This document shows, one piece after another, positions 18,569 to 26,595 of a stretch of DNA of 64,000 nt. The stretch spans positions 4,340,001-4,404,000 of the forward strand of contig NZ_JAMOAO010000001.1 of assembly GCF_030555055.1 (NCBI RefSeq). The letters are read 5' to 3'. The stretch is from Nocardiopsis sp. YSL2 (GTDB lineage: Bacteria > Actinomycetota > Actinomycetes > Streptosporangiales > Streptosporangiaceae). Within the stretch, counting starts at the first letter, position 1; the number at the start of each line of letters is the position of its first letter. Position numbers and translations under genes: made by a program. Below the pieces are notes generated by a model. That model was not told where the DNA came from. It did no database searches and saw nothing but the letters and a program-made list of their open reading frames with translations.

Positions 18569-20017
18569 ATGTCATCGCGCCGTACTGTCTCACTCGTCAC
18601 CCTGGGGTGTGCGCGTAACGAGGTCGACTCCGAAGAGCTGGCCGGACGCCTGGCCGAAGGCGGCTGGGACCTCGTCGACGGCGACGCCAAGGCCGACGTG
18701 ACCGTCGTCAACACCTGCGGATTCATCGACGCCGCCAAACAGGACTCCATCGAGACGCTCCTGGAGGCGGCCGAGAACGGCGGCAAGGTCGTCGCCGCCG
18801 GGTGCATGGCCGAGCGCTACGGCTCCGAACTCGCCGACGCCCTGCCCGAGGCGCAGGTCATCGGCTTCGACGACTACTCCGCCATCACCGACCGGCTCGA
18901 CGACGTCGTCGCCGGCCGTCAGCTCGTGCCGCACGATCCCCGCGACCGGCGCACGCTGCTGCCCATCAGCCCGGCGGACCGCGACGCCTCCCAGGCGCAC
19001 GTCCCGGGCCACGCGGCCTTCACCGACGCCGCGGGCGCCGAGGGCACCGAGCTGCCCTACCGCGCCGCGATCCCGCGCCGCCGCCTCACCGGCGGTCCGG
19101 TCGCCAACCTCAAGATCGCGTCCGGCTGCGACCGCCGCTGCACCTTCTGCGCCATCCCCACCTTCCGCGGTGCCTACATCTCCCGTCAGCCCGACGAGAT
19201 CCTGCGCGAGGCCGAGTGGCTGGCGGGTGAGGGCGTGCGCGAGGTGTTCCTCGTCAGCGAGAACTCCACGTCCTACGGCAAGGACCTGGGCGACGTCCGC
19301 GCGCTGGAGAAGCTGCTGCCGCGCCTGGCCGCGGTCGAGGGCCTGGAGCGCGTGCGCGTCAGCTACCTCCAGCCCGCCGAGGTGCGGCCCGGGCTCATCG
19401 ACGTGCTCACCGGCACCCCCGGCGTCGTGCCCTACTTCGACCTCTCCTTCCAGCACGCCAGCGGTACCCTGCTGCGGCGCATGCGGCGCTTCGGCGACCG
19501 CGAGCGCTTCCTGGAGCTGCTGCGCACGGTCCGCGAGCGCGCCCCCGAGGCCGGCGCCCGCTCCAACTTCATCGTGGGCTTCCCCGGTGAGACCGAGGCC
19601 GAGTTCGAGGACCTGGTCGCCTTCCTCAGCGAGGCCAGGCTGGACGCGATCGGCGTCTTCGGCTACTCCGACGAGGACAACACCGAGGCCCTGGACCACC
19701 CGGGCAAGCTGTCCGCCGAGGTCATCGGCGAGCGCGTCGACCGGCTCAACCGGCTCTCCGAGGAGCTCATGGCCCAGCGAGCCGAGGAGCGGATCGGCAC
19801 CGAGGTGACCGTGCTCGTCGAGACCGAGCTGGAGGACGGCGCCTACGAGGGCCGCTCCGGCCACCAGGCGCCCGAGGTGGACGGCAGCACCATCCTCTAC
19901 GGTGAGAACCTCGCCGTCGGCGACCTGGTGCGCGCCACCGTCATCCAGTCCGCCGGCGCCGACCTGGTCGCCGAACAGGACGAGACCCAGGCGGACGGGG
20001 AAGCCGGAGACAGATGA
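18569..20017 (+). CDS. rimO: Ribosomal protein S12 methylthiotransferase RimO
   Basis: RimO is a radical SAM enzyme that adds a methylthio group to an aspartate of ribosomal protein S12. The 482-residue product has the N-terminal UPF0004 domain ([32 protein letters not shown]), the radical SAM cluster CDRRCTFC and a C-terminal TRAM domain. [10 protein letters not shown] and the [12 protein letters not shown] motif separate it from MiaB, which is also in this window at 44277. ATG at 18569 is preferred over TTG at 18560. The stop overlaps the pgsA start (ATGA). Confidence 0.95.
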   Translation: MSSRRTVSLVTLGCARNEVDSEELAGRLAEGGWDLVDGDAKADVTVVNTCGFIDAAKQDSIETLLEAAENGGKVVAAGCMAERYGSELADALPEAQVIGFDDYSAITDRLDDVVAGRQLVPHDPRDRRTLLPISPADRDASQAHVPGHAAFTDAAGAEGTELPYRAAIPRRRLTGGPVANLKIASGCDRRCTFCAIPTFRGAYISRQPDEILREAEWLAGEGVREVFLVSENSTSYGKDLGDVRALEKLLPRLAAVEGLERVRVSYLQPAEVRPGLIDVLTGTPGVVPYFDLSFQHASGTLLRRMRRFGDRERFLELLRTVRERAPEAGARSNFIVGFPGETEAEFEDLVAFLSEARLDAIGVFGYSDEDNTEALDHPGKLSAEVIGERVDRLNRLSEELMAQRAEERIGTEVTVLVETELEDGAYEGRSGHQAPEVDGSTILYGENLAVGDLVRATVIQSAGADLVAEQDETQADGEAGDR

Positions 20018-20619
20018 GCACCCAGGAACCCGCGGCGTCGTCCGCGCCCCAGGCCCCGCTGTGGAACCTCGCCAACGTCCTGACGATGAGCCGCCTGGTC
20101 ATGGTGCCGCTCTTCGTCTGGTTCATGTTCCTGGACGGCTCCTGGTGGCGCTTCGCCGCGTTCACGGTGTTCGTGCTGGCCGCGATCACCGACCGCATCG
20201 ACGGCGAGATCGCGCGTCGCCGCAACCTGGTCACCGACTTCGGCAAGATCGCCGACCCCATCGCCGACAAGGCGCTCACCGGTGCGGCGCTGGTCGTGCT
20301 GTCCCTCCAGGGCGACCTGTGGTGGTGGGTGACCATCGCCATCCTGGCGCGTGAGTGGGGGATCACCGCCCTGCGCTTCGCGGTGCTGCGCTACGGCGTC
20401 ATGCCCGCGAGCAAGGGCGGCAAGCTCAAGACCGTCCTGCAGATCGTCGCGATCAGCATCTACCTCTTCCCGCTGTATCTGCTGCCCTTCGCCTTCGTGT
20501 TCACCTGGGCCGCCCACCTGGTGATGGCGGCCGCCCTGGCGGTCACCCTGTGGACCGGGATCGTGTACGTGTTCGACGCCGTCCGTCTGACCCGCTCCCG
20601 GGGAGGGGCCGACTCGTGA
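20014..20619 (+). CDS. pgsA: CDP-diacylglycerol--glycerol-3-phosphate 3-phosphatidyltransferase
   Basis: This membrane enzyme makes phosphatidylglycerophosphate, the precursor of phosphatidylglycerol and cardiolipin. The 201-residue protein contains the CDP-alcohol phosphotransferase signature D-x2-D-G-x2-A-R-x8-G-x3-D-x3-D, read as [26 protein letters not shown], and several hydrophobic segments. It sits in a coupled run: start overlaps the rimO stop, stop overlaps the cinA GTG. Related phosphatidyltransferases share the motif, but the neighbours rimO and cinA support PgsA. Confidence 0.93.
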   Translation: MSTQEPAASSAPQAPLWNLANVLTMSRLVMVPLFVWFMFLDGSWWRFAAFTVFVLAAITDRIDGEIARRRNLVTDFGKIADPIADKALTGAALVVLSLQGDLWWWVTIAILAREWGITALRFAVLRYGVMPASKGGKLKTVLQIVAISIYLFPLYLLPFAFVFTWAAHLVMAAALAVTLWTGIVYVFDAVRLTRSRGGADS

Positions 20620-21152
20620 CCGGGGGCGGCGAGGACCTCGGTCCGCAGGTCGCCGCCGTGGCCGCCGCGCAGGCGGCCCACGAGTCCCTGCTCGCGCGCG
20701 GTGCCACCTGCGCCACCGCCGAGTCGCTCACCGGCGGCCTGATCGGCGCGCACCTGACCGCCGTGCCCGGGTCCTCGGCCACCTACCGCGGCGGTGTGGT
20801 GACCTACGCCACCCAGACCAAGGCCGATCTCCTCGGCGTCCCGGAGGAGCTCCTGGCCGCCCACGGCGCCGTCCACCCGGGCGTGGCCGAGGCGATGGCC
20901 TCGGGCGCACGCCGTCTCCTGGGCGCGGATTTCGCCGTCGCGGTGACGGGCGTCGCCGGGCCGGAACCCCAGGACGGACAGCCCGTGGGCACCGTCTACG
21001 CGGCCGTCGCCGGGCCCTCCGGGAACTCCGCCGCCCGTGCCTTTCGTTTCACCGGTGATCGTGGGGGTATCCGATACGCCACGGTCGAGGGCGCACTCGC
21101 GCTGCTGGACTCGGCCGTCCGCGGGAACGCGGTGGACGGCACCCGGTTCTGA
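20616..21152 (+). CDS. CinA C-terminal domain protein (nicotinamide-nucleotide amidase, PncC type)
   Basis: The 178-residue protein consists of the CinA C-terminal domain alone, the fold of the NMN deamidase that recycles nicotinamide mononucleotide. Diagnostic motifs are TAESLTGGLIGAHLTAVPGSS, YRGGVVTYAT, AVTGVAGPEPQDGQPVGTVY and the HPGVAEAMA segment. The GTG at 20616 overlaps the pgsA stop (GTGA). The N-terminal molybdopterin-binding domain of full CinA is absent, as is usual in actinomycetes. The clgR gene follows. Confidence 0.92.
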   Translation: MTGGGEDLGPQVAAVAAAQAAHESLLARGATCATAESLTGGLIGAHLTAVPGSSATYRGGVVTYATQTKADLLGVPEELLAAHGAVHPGVAEAMASGARRLLGADFAVAVTGVAGPEPQDGQPVGTVYAAVAGPSGNSAARAFRFTGDRGGIRYATVEGALALLDSAVRGNAVDGTRF

Positions 21153-21311
21153 CTCCGTCGAGGGGATGCCCTCTACCCGTTTCCCGGGAACAAAACCACA
21201 CCGGGACGCGGTTCCCCCTCCAGCGAACAGGACGACAAGAGGTGCCCGAATCGGGCGTGGGGCAGGTACGGTGTTGTATATGAAGGTCGCTACCGGTGGG
21301 AGGGAGCGCGA

Positions 21312-21668
21312 ATGATGGTCCTGCTTCGTCACCTACTTGGTGACGTGCTCAGGCGGCTGCGCCAGCGCCAGGGCCGCACCCTCCGCGAGGTGTCGGCCGA
21401 TGCACGTGTGTCCCTCGGATACCTGTCGGAGGTCGAACGCGGGCAGAAGGAAGCCTCTTCCGAACTGCTCTCCTCGATCTGCGGGGCCCTCGGGGTCCCG
21501 CTCTCGCAGGTGCTGAGAGAGGTCTCCGACCAGCTGGCCCTCGCCGAGCTCCAGGAGGCCGCGCTGCTCGGTGACGCGGTCACGGCCGATCCCGTTCCAG
21601 CGCAGGACCTCGGCATCGAGCAGGTACCGGATCGCGTTCCCCAGGTCGCCGACATGGTGGGGGTCTGA
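21312..21668 (+). CDS. clgR: ClgR-type XRE transcriptional regulator
   Basis: ClgR activates clp and lon protease genes in actinobacteria. The 118-residue protein closely matches the family: [54 protein letters not shown] forms the helix-turn-helix, followed by a short variable tail. Two adjacent ATGs (21312, 21315) are possible; both lie after GGGAGGGAG. The position directly after cinA is conserved in streptomycetes. The Streptomyces protein ends in Ala-Ala, a ClpP degradation tag. Here the tail ends Met-Val-Gly-Val, so turnover may differ. A very long palindrome follows. Confidence 0.93.
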   Translation: MMVLLRHLLGDVLRRLRQRQGRTLREVSADARVSLGYLSEVERGQKEASSELLSSICGALGVPLSQVLREVSDQLALAELQEAALLGDAVTADPVPAQDLGIEQVPDRVPQVADMVGV

Positions 21669-21702
21669 CCCCAGCATTCGGGTCCGTACGTCAGTCCAGC
21701 TT

Positions 21703-21768
21703 CGCCGTGACCACGTGAAGGAGCCGACCACCCGCCCGGGTGGTCGGCTCCTTCACGTGGTCACGGCG
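21703..21768. terminator. 66-bp perfect palindrome after clgR
   Basis: Bases 21703-21734 and 21737-21768 form a perfect 32-bp inverted repeat with only two bases (CC) between the arms. Each arm contains CACGTG. It starts 35 bp after the clgR stop. It can act as a strong terminator; a stem this long and exact is far beyond what termination needs and could also extrude as a cruciform. Confidence 0.75.
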
Positions 21769-21968
21769 CGCGGCGCGGGCAAGCGTCCCGAGCCGGTCCC
21801 GGGCCTACGGGACTCCAGGGGGTGAAGGGTGGGCCGTCAAGCCTGCCCCGACTACAGGGGGTCTGTCCGGGCCGAAGCGAGGAACGGGCGCAGGCCCAAG
21901 GAAGGCACGGGTGAAGGGGCGCGCCGGTGCCTGCAGGAGGAGCCGAGCCTGAGCAGGAAGGGCTGCGC

Positions 21969-22003
21969 CGTAGGCTTCCGTTGAGGGTGGTGGCGGGCGA
22001 CGG
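21969..22003 (-). repeat. Dispersed repeat, short form
   Basis: Reads TTCCGTTGAGGGTGGTGGCG followed by GGCGACGG. It is the short version of the family, without the GC-rich insert found in the copies near positions 109-282 and 22637-22719. Confidence 0.65.
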
Positions 22004-22053
22004 CGTGGGCACGGGCGCAGGCGCGGGCGACGACGAAGGCCCCGGCGCGCCCC

Positions 22054-22518
22054 TCAGCGGTGGCTGTGGTTCACCCATGCCTCGGGATCCTCGGCGAGGG
22101 CGCGTACGGACTCCGGCAACTCGTTGGTCACCAGGTGCTGGAGGTTGACACCCTCCAGGATGGACCGCTCGCTGGCGCGCAGCGCGATCCACACCTGTTG
22201 CAGGCTGCGGGCGGCACCGTCGTAGTCGACGTGTTCGGGGCGTTCGCCTCGAACGTTGGCCAAGGGGCCGTCGACCGCGCGGATGATGTCCGCGAGGGAG
22301 ATCTCCGCGGCCGGACGGGCCAGCCAGTAGCCGCCCACAGGGCCGCGCTGGCTGCGCACCAGACCGGCACGGCGCAGTTGGGTGAGGATGTTCTCCAGGA
22401 ATTTTCCGGGGATGGACTGAGCACGCGCGAGCTGCTCCGCCGTCACCGGCCCTTCGCCGGCGACAGCGAGCTCCGCTGCCGCGCGTAGCGCGTAGTCGAC
22501 CCGGGCTGAAAGGCGCAT
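22054..22518 (-). CDS. Rrf2-family transcriptional regulator
   Basis: The 154-residue protein starts MRLSARVDYALRAAAELA, the standard Rrf2 winged-helix opening, followed by LARAQSIPGKFLENILTQLRRAGLVRSQRG. The three cysteines that bind an iron-sulfur cluster in IscR and NsrR are absent, so this is a non-cluster Rrf2 protein of the CymR-like kind. Its target is unknown. The ATG at 22518 is chosen on the family N-terminus; the frame is open further upstream but that part is Arg-rich. It may be autoregulated. A TCTTAAGGATA stretch lies in its upstream region near 22597. Confidence 0.88.
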   Translation of the reverse strand: MRLSARVDYALRAAAELAVAGEGPVTAEQLARAQSIPGKFLENILTQLRRAGLVRSQRGPVGGYWLARPAAEISLADIIRAVDGPLANVRGERPEHVDYDGAARSLQQVWIALRASERSILEGVNLQHLVTNELPESVRALAEDPEAWVNHSHR

Positions 22519-22636
22519 GCTGTGATTATGCCGTGTTTTGAAGGGCGAATGGGGCACCGGCCGCCCGCGGGAACGCCGCCGGCCGGGATGCTGCCTCTTA
22601 AGGATACTTCTCCGACCTGGTTTCTGGGACAAACCC

Positions 22637-22719
22637 CTCCCGTCGCCCGCCATCGCCCCTGGGGGGCGCTTCGCGCAGGGGAGGGGTTTCCGCCCTCAAC
22701 GGAGAGCCTTCGGCTCCGG
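22637..22719 (+). repeat. Dispersed repeat, long form
   Basis: The sequence opens CCCGTCGCCCGCCATCGCCC, continues through a GC-rich hairpin-like insert and closes CGCCCTCAACGG. It is the same layout as the two tandem units at 109-282 and lies between divergent non-coding ends of the Rrf2 gene and the GH3 gene. Confidence 0.7.
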
Positions 22720-22746
22720 TCGTCCCACCGACGACGGACGGGGGAG

Positions 22747-24225
22747 TCAGCCCCGGGGCGGGACCGCGGCACCCACCGTGCCGCCGGAGCCCAGCAGCTC
22801 GGCGGCGCTGCGCGCGTTGACGTGCGCGGCGCCGTACGTGCTCACGTAGGCACCACAGCCGGGCCGCCAGATGGGCAGGCCCATCTCCACGACCACGGCG
22901 GTGGGGTGGGCCGCCAACAGGCGGCTGACGAGCTCCTGGGCCTCGGGGTAGCGGTGCGCGTCGCGCACCACGACGACCAGGTCGCGGCCGGCCGCCTCGG
23001 CGGCCAGCCGGTCGGCGCCGGCGACGTCGGGGGACACCCGCCGTACGTCGGGGAACCACCCGGACAGGCCCCAGTGGACGTCGCCCACGGCCATGCCCGC
23101 GGGCGCGTCCACCTCCACGACGAACGGGTCCGTCAGCGCGGGCAGCTCACCGTCCACCCTGGCCGCGCGGCGGGCCCCGGCCAGGCCGATGCCGTCGGTC
23201 TCGGCGGCCGCGGTCCTGCGGTCGGCGGTCCCGCGGATCCACGACCGCAGCGCGTTCGTGCGCTCGGCGGCCTCCTCCAGCCGCTCACCGGACAGGCGGC
23301 CCTCGCGGACCGCGTCGACCAGGGCCGTGCGTACTCGCTCGATCTGGTCGGCGTAGACGAACCGGCCCAGGCACAGCAGGTCGCAGCCGGCGGCGACCGC
23401 GCGCACGCTGGCCTCGGGGATGCCGATGCTGCCGCTGACGCCGTGCATGTCCATGGCGTCGCTCATGACGACCCCGGTGAAGCCCAGCTCGTCGCGGAGC
23501 AGGCCGTTGAGGATGCTCGGCGTGAGCGTGGCGGGCCCGTCGCCGCCCAGGGCGGGCATCTCGATGTGCGCGGTCAGGATCGTGCGGACACCCGCCTCGA
23601 CCGCCGCCCGGAACGGGGCGAGCTCGCGCCGGTGCAGCAGGTCCAGGTCGGCCTCCACACGGGGCAGCACGTGGTGGGAGTCCTGTGAGGTCGCGCCGTG
23701 GCCGGGGAAGTGCTTGGCGCACGCCACCACACCTGCCTCCTGCAGGCCCTGGACGGCCGCCGCCGCGTGCCGGGCCACCAGGTCGGCGTCGGCGCCGAAG
23801 GAGCGGGTTCCGATGACCGGGTTGTCGGCCGCGACGTTGACGTCGACGGACGGCGCCAGGTCCATGTTGAAGCCCAGCCCGGCCAGGCGTCCGCCGAGGG
23901 AGCGGTGGGTCAGGCGGGTCAGGTCGGTGTCGTCGACCGCGCCCAGTGCGGCGTTGCCCGGGTAGTCGCTGCCGCGCGCCTGGCCGATGCGGGTGACGTC
24001 GCCGCCCTCCTCGTCCAGGGAGACCAGCGGCGTGTCGGCGGCCTCGGCCAGCCGCGCGTTCAGCGCGGTCACCTGCTCGGAGCCGTCCAGGTTGTTGTGG
24101 AACAGACAGACACCGGCGATGCCGTCCGCCAGACCCTCCAGCAGCCAGCGCGGTGCGTGGTGGGACTCGAAGGGGACCAGCAGTGTGGCGTTGGCCAGGC
24201 GCGCCAGGGTCGGGTCGTTCGACAT
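22747..24225 (-). CDS. Glycoside hydrolase family 3 beta-N-acetylhexosaminidase-like enzyme
   Basis: The 492-residue protein has the GH3 N-terminal barrel with NagZ-like motifs: SLDEEGGDVTR, NMDLAPSVDVN, KHFPGHG with the loop TSQDSHH, and the nucleophile segment VVMSDAMDM. A shorter second domain follows (about 340-492). Such enzymes release N-acetylglucosamine from chito- or muro-oligosaccharides. No signal peptide is seen, so it is likely cytoplasmic and acts on sugars brought in by the adjoining ABC transporter. Start at 24225 follows GGAG; an ATG at 24258 is also in frame. It is the last gene of the uptake operon. Confidence 0.88.
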   Translation of the reverse strand: MSNDPTLARLANATLLVPFESHHAPRWLLEGLADGIAGVCLFHNNLDGSEQVTALNARLAEAADTPLVSLDEEGGDVTRIGQARGSDYPGNAALGAVDDTDLTRLTHRSLGGRLAGLGFNMDLAPSVDVNVAADNPVIGTRSFGADADLVARHAAAAVQGLQEAGVVACAKHFPGHGATSQDSHHVLPRVEADLDLLHRRELAPFRAAVEAGVRTILTAHIEMPALGGDGPATLTPSILNGLLRDELGFTGVVMSDAMDMHGVSGSIGIPEASVRAVAAGCDLLCLGRFVYADQIERVRTALVDAVREGRLSGERLEEAAERTNALRSWIRGTADRRTAAAETDGIGLAGARRAARVDGELPALTDPFVVEVDAPAGMAVGDVHWGLSGWFPDVRRVSPDVAGADRLAAEAAGRDLVVVVRDAHRYPEAQELVSRLLAAHPTAVVVEMGLPIWRPGCGAYVSTYGAAHVNARSAAELLGSGGTVGAAVPPRG

Positions 24226-24269
24226 GACGAACTCCGTTCGGTGAGCGTGAGAGTCCATAGAAGGACTGC

Positions 24270-24364
24270 GGCCGGAGGCCGGCCGTTGAGGGCGGTGGTG
24301 GGCGACGGGTGGGCCTGTGGCCGGAGGCCGGCCGTTGAGGGCGGTGGTGGGCGACGGGTGGGCC
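24270..24364 (-). repeat. Two tandem copies of the dispersed repeat
   Basis: A 46-bp segment (24270-24315) recurs exactly at 24319-24364, period 49 bp. Each copy contains CCGTTGAGGGCGGTGGTGGG and GACGG. It occupies the gap between the GH3 gene and the permease gene upstream of it in the operon. Confidence 0.85.
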
Positions 24365-24433
24365 CGCGGCCGGCACCGTGCGTCGGGGCGGTGCCGGCCG
24401 GGCGGTGGTGAGGGGGAGGCGGCCGGGGCGGGG

Positions 24434-25315
24434 TCAGCCCTTGACCGCGCCCATGGTCAGACCGGAGACCATGCGGCGCTGGACGATGAGGAAGAAGATC
24501 ATCACCGGGACGGTCAGCAGGGTGGAGGCGGCCATGATGGACCCCCACTCGATCGACACCGCGCCGAAGTAGTACTGCAGCGAGATCGGCAGCGTGTAGG
24601 CGCCCGTGTTGTTCTGCAGGAACGTGAAGGCGACGACGAACTCGTTCCAGGTGGTGATGAAGGCGAAGATGCTCGCGGCGGCGAGCCCGGGAGCGACCAG
24701 CGGCATGAGGATGCGCCAGAAGATCGTCCAGCCGCCGGCGCCGTCGATGGCCGCGGCCTCCTCCAACTCCTTGGGTACGGCGTTGACGAAGTTGCGGACC
24801 ATCAGGATGGTGATCGGCAGGGACACCGCGACGTAGACCACGAACACGCCGGAGAGGTTGTTCACCAGTTCCACGTCCAGGGTCCGGCCCAGGTGGAAGA
24901 AGTTGACGAACAGCGAGATGATCAGCGCCTCGACCGGCACCATCTGGATGACCAGCAGCAGGACGATGAAGACCGAGCGCAGCCGGAACCGGTACCGCGC
25001 GACGCCGACCGCAGCGAGCAGGGACAGCAGCGCGGCGACGGTGACCGCGCCCAGGGTCACGATGAGGCTGTTGGTGAGGAACGACCAGAACGACGTGCCG
25101 GGGATGAGCACCCCGGACAGGACCCGCTCGAAGTGCTCGAAGGTGATCGTGCGCGGCAGCAGCGTGGGCTCGCGGGTGAAGATCTCCCCGGTGGGCCGCA
25201 GCGCGGTGGCCAGGACCCAGTAGACCGGGAACACCGCGAAGACGAGGACGGCGAGGGCCGCGGTGTACAGGCCGACCTTGCCGGCCGTCCTGCGCGGACG
25301 GTGGACGTTGTTCAT
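24434..25315 (-). CDS. Carbohydrate ABC transporter permease (MalG/DasC-like)
   Basis: A 293-residue integral membrane protein with six hydrophobic segments. The EAA loop, which docks the ATPase, reads ELEEAAAIDGAGGWTIFWRILMPLVAPG. It pairs with the permease encoded upstream on the same strand; the two overlap by 4 bp (ATGA at 25312-25315), so they are translated together. With the solute-binding protein it forms a CUT1 sugar importer. No ATPase gene is nearby, so a shared MsiK-type ATPase is likely, as for the Das system. Substrate probably amino-sugar oligosaccharides, inferred from the GH3 neighbour. Confidence 0.93.
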   Translation of the reverse strand: MNNVHRPRRTAGKVGLYTAALAVLVFAVFPVYWVLATALRPTGEIFTREPTLLPRTITFEHFERVLSGVLIPGTSFWSFLTNSLIVTLGAVTVAALLSLLAAVGVARYRFRLRSVFIVLLLVIQMVPVEALIISLFVNFFHLGRTLDVELVNNLSGVFVVYVAVSLPITILMVRNFVNAVPKELEEAAAIDGAGGWTIFWRILMPLVAPGLAAASIFAFITTWNEFVVAFTFLQNNTGAYTLPISLQYYFGAVSIEWGSIMAASTLLTVPVMIFFLIVQRRMVSGLTMGAVKG

Positions 25316-26298
25316 CGGGTCTCCCCCTGGCGGATCATCACTCGCAGGTAGTACGCGGTGATCGCGAGGACCAGGACGGTCATGATGACGGCGATCGCCG
25401 AACCCATGCCGTAGTTCGGCGGGGTCGAGGCGAAGCCGAGTTGGTAGATGTAGACGGGCAGCAGGGCCACGTCGCGGTTGGTGACGCCACCGGCGAGGAT
25501 GAACAGCTGCGTGAAGATCCGGAAGTCCCAGATCACCTGCAGGACGAGCAGCAGCGCGAAGAGCGGCCGCAGCATGGGGAAGGTGACGTTCCAGAAGCTC
25601 GTCCAGGCGCCGGCGCCGTCCATGCGCGCGGCCTCGTAGAGCTCGTTGGGGATGCTCTTGAGTCCGGCCAGCACGCTGATCGCCACGAACGGGAACGACT
25701 GCCAGACGACGGTCACGATCAGGATCGGGAAGAGCGTGCTCGGGGAGTTGAACCAGTTGAACTCCTCCCAGCCCGATCCCACGAGCCAGTCCGGCAGCCC
25801 CGCCATGATCGTGTTGAACAGGCCGTACCGGGTGTCGAAGAGCCAGCGGTAGACGATCGCGGCGCTGATGACGGGCGTGGCCCAGGCCAGCATCAGGCCC
25901 AGACCGAGGACGGTGGAGGCCCAGTTGGGGAGCTTGTGGAGCAGGATGCCCACGAGGGTCCCCAGGACCATCGTCACGACCACCATGGCCAGGCACACGA
26001 CGATCGTGTTCCGGAAGATCTCCCAGAAGCGCGGGTCGGTCAGGACCGAGGTGTAGTGGGCGAAGCCGTTCCACTCCGCTTCCTGGCCCTGGAGTTGGCG
26101 CAGTCCGTAGTCGTGCAGCGACATCCACACCATCTGCACGATCGGCCAGAGCAGGACCGCTGCGAGGGCCGTGAGGGCGGGGAGGATGAGGAGGTAGGGC
26201 GCGAGCGCTCGGCGTCGCGGCACCAGCTTCGAGCGGAGGCGCGGCGGGGACCCCTGCGGATCGTCAGGAGTGGTGGCGCGTTCCAGCGTTTGTGTCAT
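25312..26298 (-). CDS. Carbohydrate ABC transporter permease (MalF/DasB-like)
   Basis: A 328-residue membrane protein with a cytoplasmic N-terminus and six or so transmembrane helices. The EAA loop reads ELYEAARMDGAGAWTSFWNVTFPMLRP. It is the MalF-type half of the translocation pore. The ATG at 26298 is used; a GTG at 26310 is possible. The upstream gap to the binding-protein gene is about 300 bp and is filled with a MITE-like element and two hairpins, so its expression relative to the binding protein may be reduced. Confidence 0.93.
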   Translation of the reverse strand: MTQTLERATTPDDPQGSPPRLRSKLVPRRRALAPYLLILPALTALAAVLLWPIVQMVWMSLHDYGLRQLQGQEAEWNGFAHYTSVLTDPRFWEIFRNTIVVCLAMVVVTMVLGTLVGILLHKLPNWASTVLGLGLMLAWATPVISAAIVYRWLFDTRYGLFNTIMAGLPDWLVGSGWEEFNWFNSPSTLFPILIVTVVWQSFPFVAISVLAGLKSIPNELYEAARMDGAGAWTSFWNVTFPMLRPLFALLLVLQVIWDFRIFTQLFILAGGVTNRDVALLPVYIYQLGFASTPPNYGMGSAIAVIMTVLVLAITAYYLRVMIRQGETR

Positions 26299-26325
26299 GG
26301 CTGTTCTCACCTGGCGGTTGGACGG

Positions 26326-26350
26326 GGCGGCCGTCGGTGCGACGGCCGCC
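26326..26350 (-). terminator. Attenuating hairpin before the permease genes
   Basis: GGCGGCCGTC and GACGGCCGCC form a 10-bp stem with a 5-nt loop directly beside the MITE-like element. A second 9-bp stem lies at 26558-26579 on the other side of the element. Together they probably made up the original stem-loop region after the binding-protein gene. Confidence 0.5.
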
Positions 26351-26558
26351 CTAGGGCGTGTTCCGCAGGTACTCGCCCTGCTGCGCGTCGCCCCAGCGGC
26401 ACTCTCGCGGCGTTCTCATCAGTCGACAGCCGAACCGGGCGGGCCCCGCTGTGCGATAACGGCGAAGCCGCACAGCAGGGGAACCCCTTCTTCGGCCTTG
26501 CGAGAGCACCACTGGATTCGGCGCTCGCGACGGGCGGCACCCGCGGAACACGCCCTAG
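26351..26558. mobile_element. MITE-like element with 16-bp terminal inverted repeats
   Basis: The ends CTAGGGCGTGTTCCGC (26351-26366) and GCGGAACACGCCCTAG (26543-26558) are exact inverted repeats that bound 208 bp with no transposase gene. Both ends include CTAG/TA, consistent with insertion at TA or CTAG as done by some IS5 (IS427 group) and IS630 elements. It sits inside the sugar-uptake operon. Its parent element is not in the window; the 48129-49264 IS630 copy has different ends. Confidence 0.8.
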
Positions 26559-26595
26559 CCGTGCGCGGGAGCGCACGGCCGTGGCTGCTCTGTTG

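Larger units (their letters stand above)
21669..22053. other. Non-coding gap between clgR and the Rrf2 gene
   Basis: This 385-bp gap holds the palindrome at 21703-21768 and a copy of the dispersed repeat at 21969-22003 (CCGTTGAGGGTGG, then GGGCGACGG). Short open frames cross it on both strands, but none has a ribosome site or recognisable product. The remainder is GC-rich and featureless to me. Confidence 0.5.

Noticed and set aside
24270..24364. Two 46-bp direct repeats considered as a CRISPR array
   Set aside because: Only two copies, a 3-bp gap instead of a spacer, no cas genes, and the unit occurs elsewhere as a dispersed repeat.
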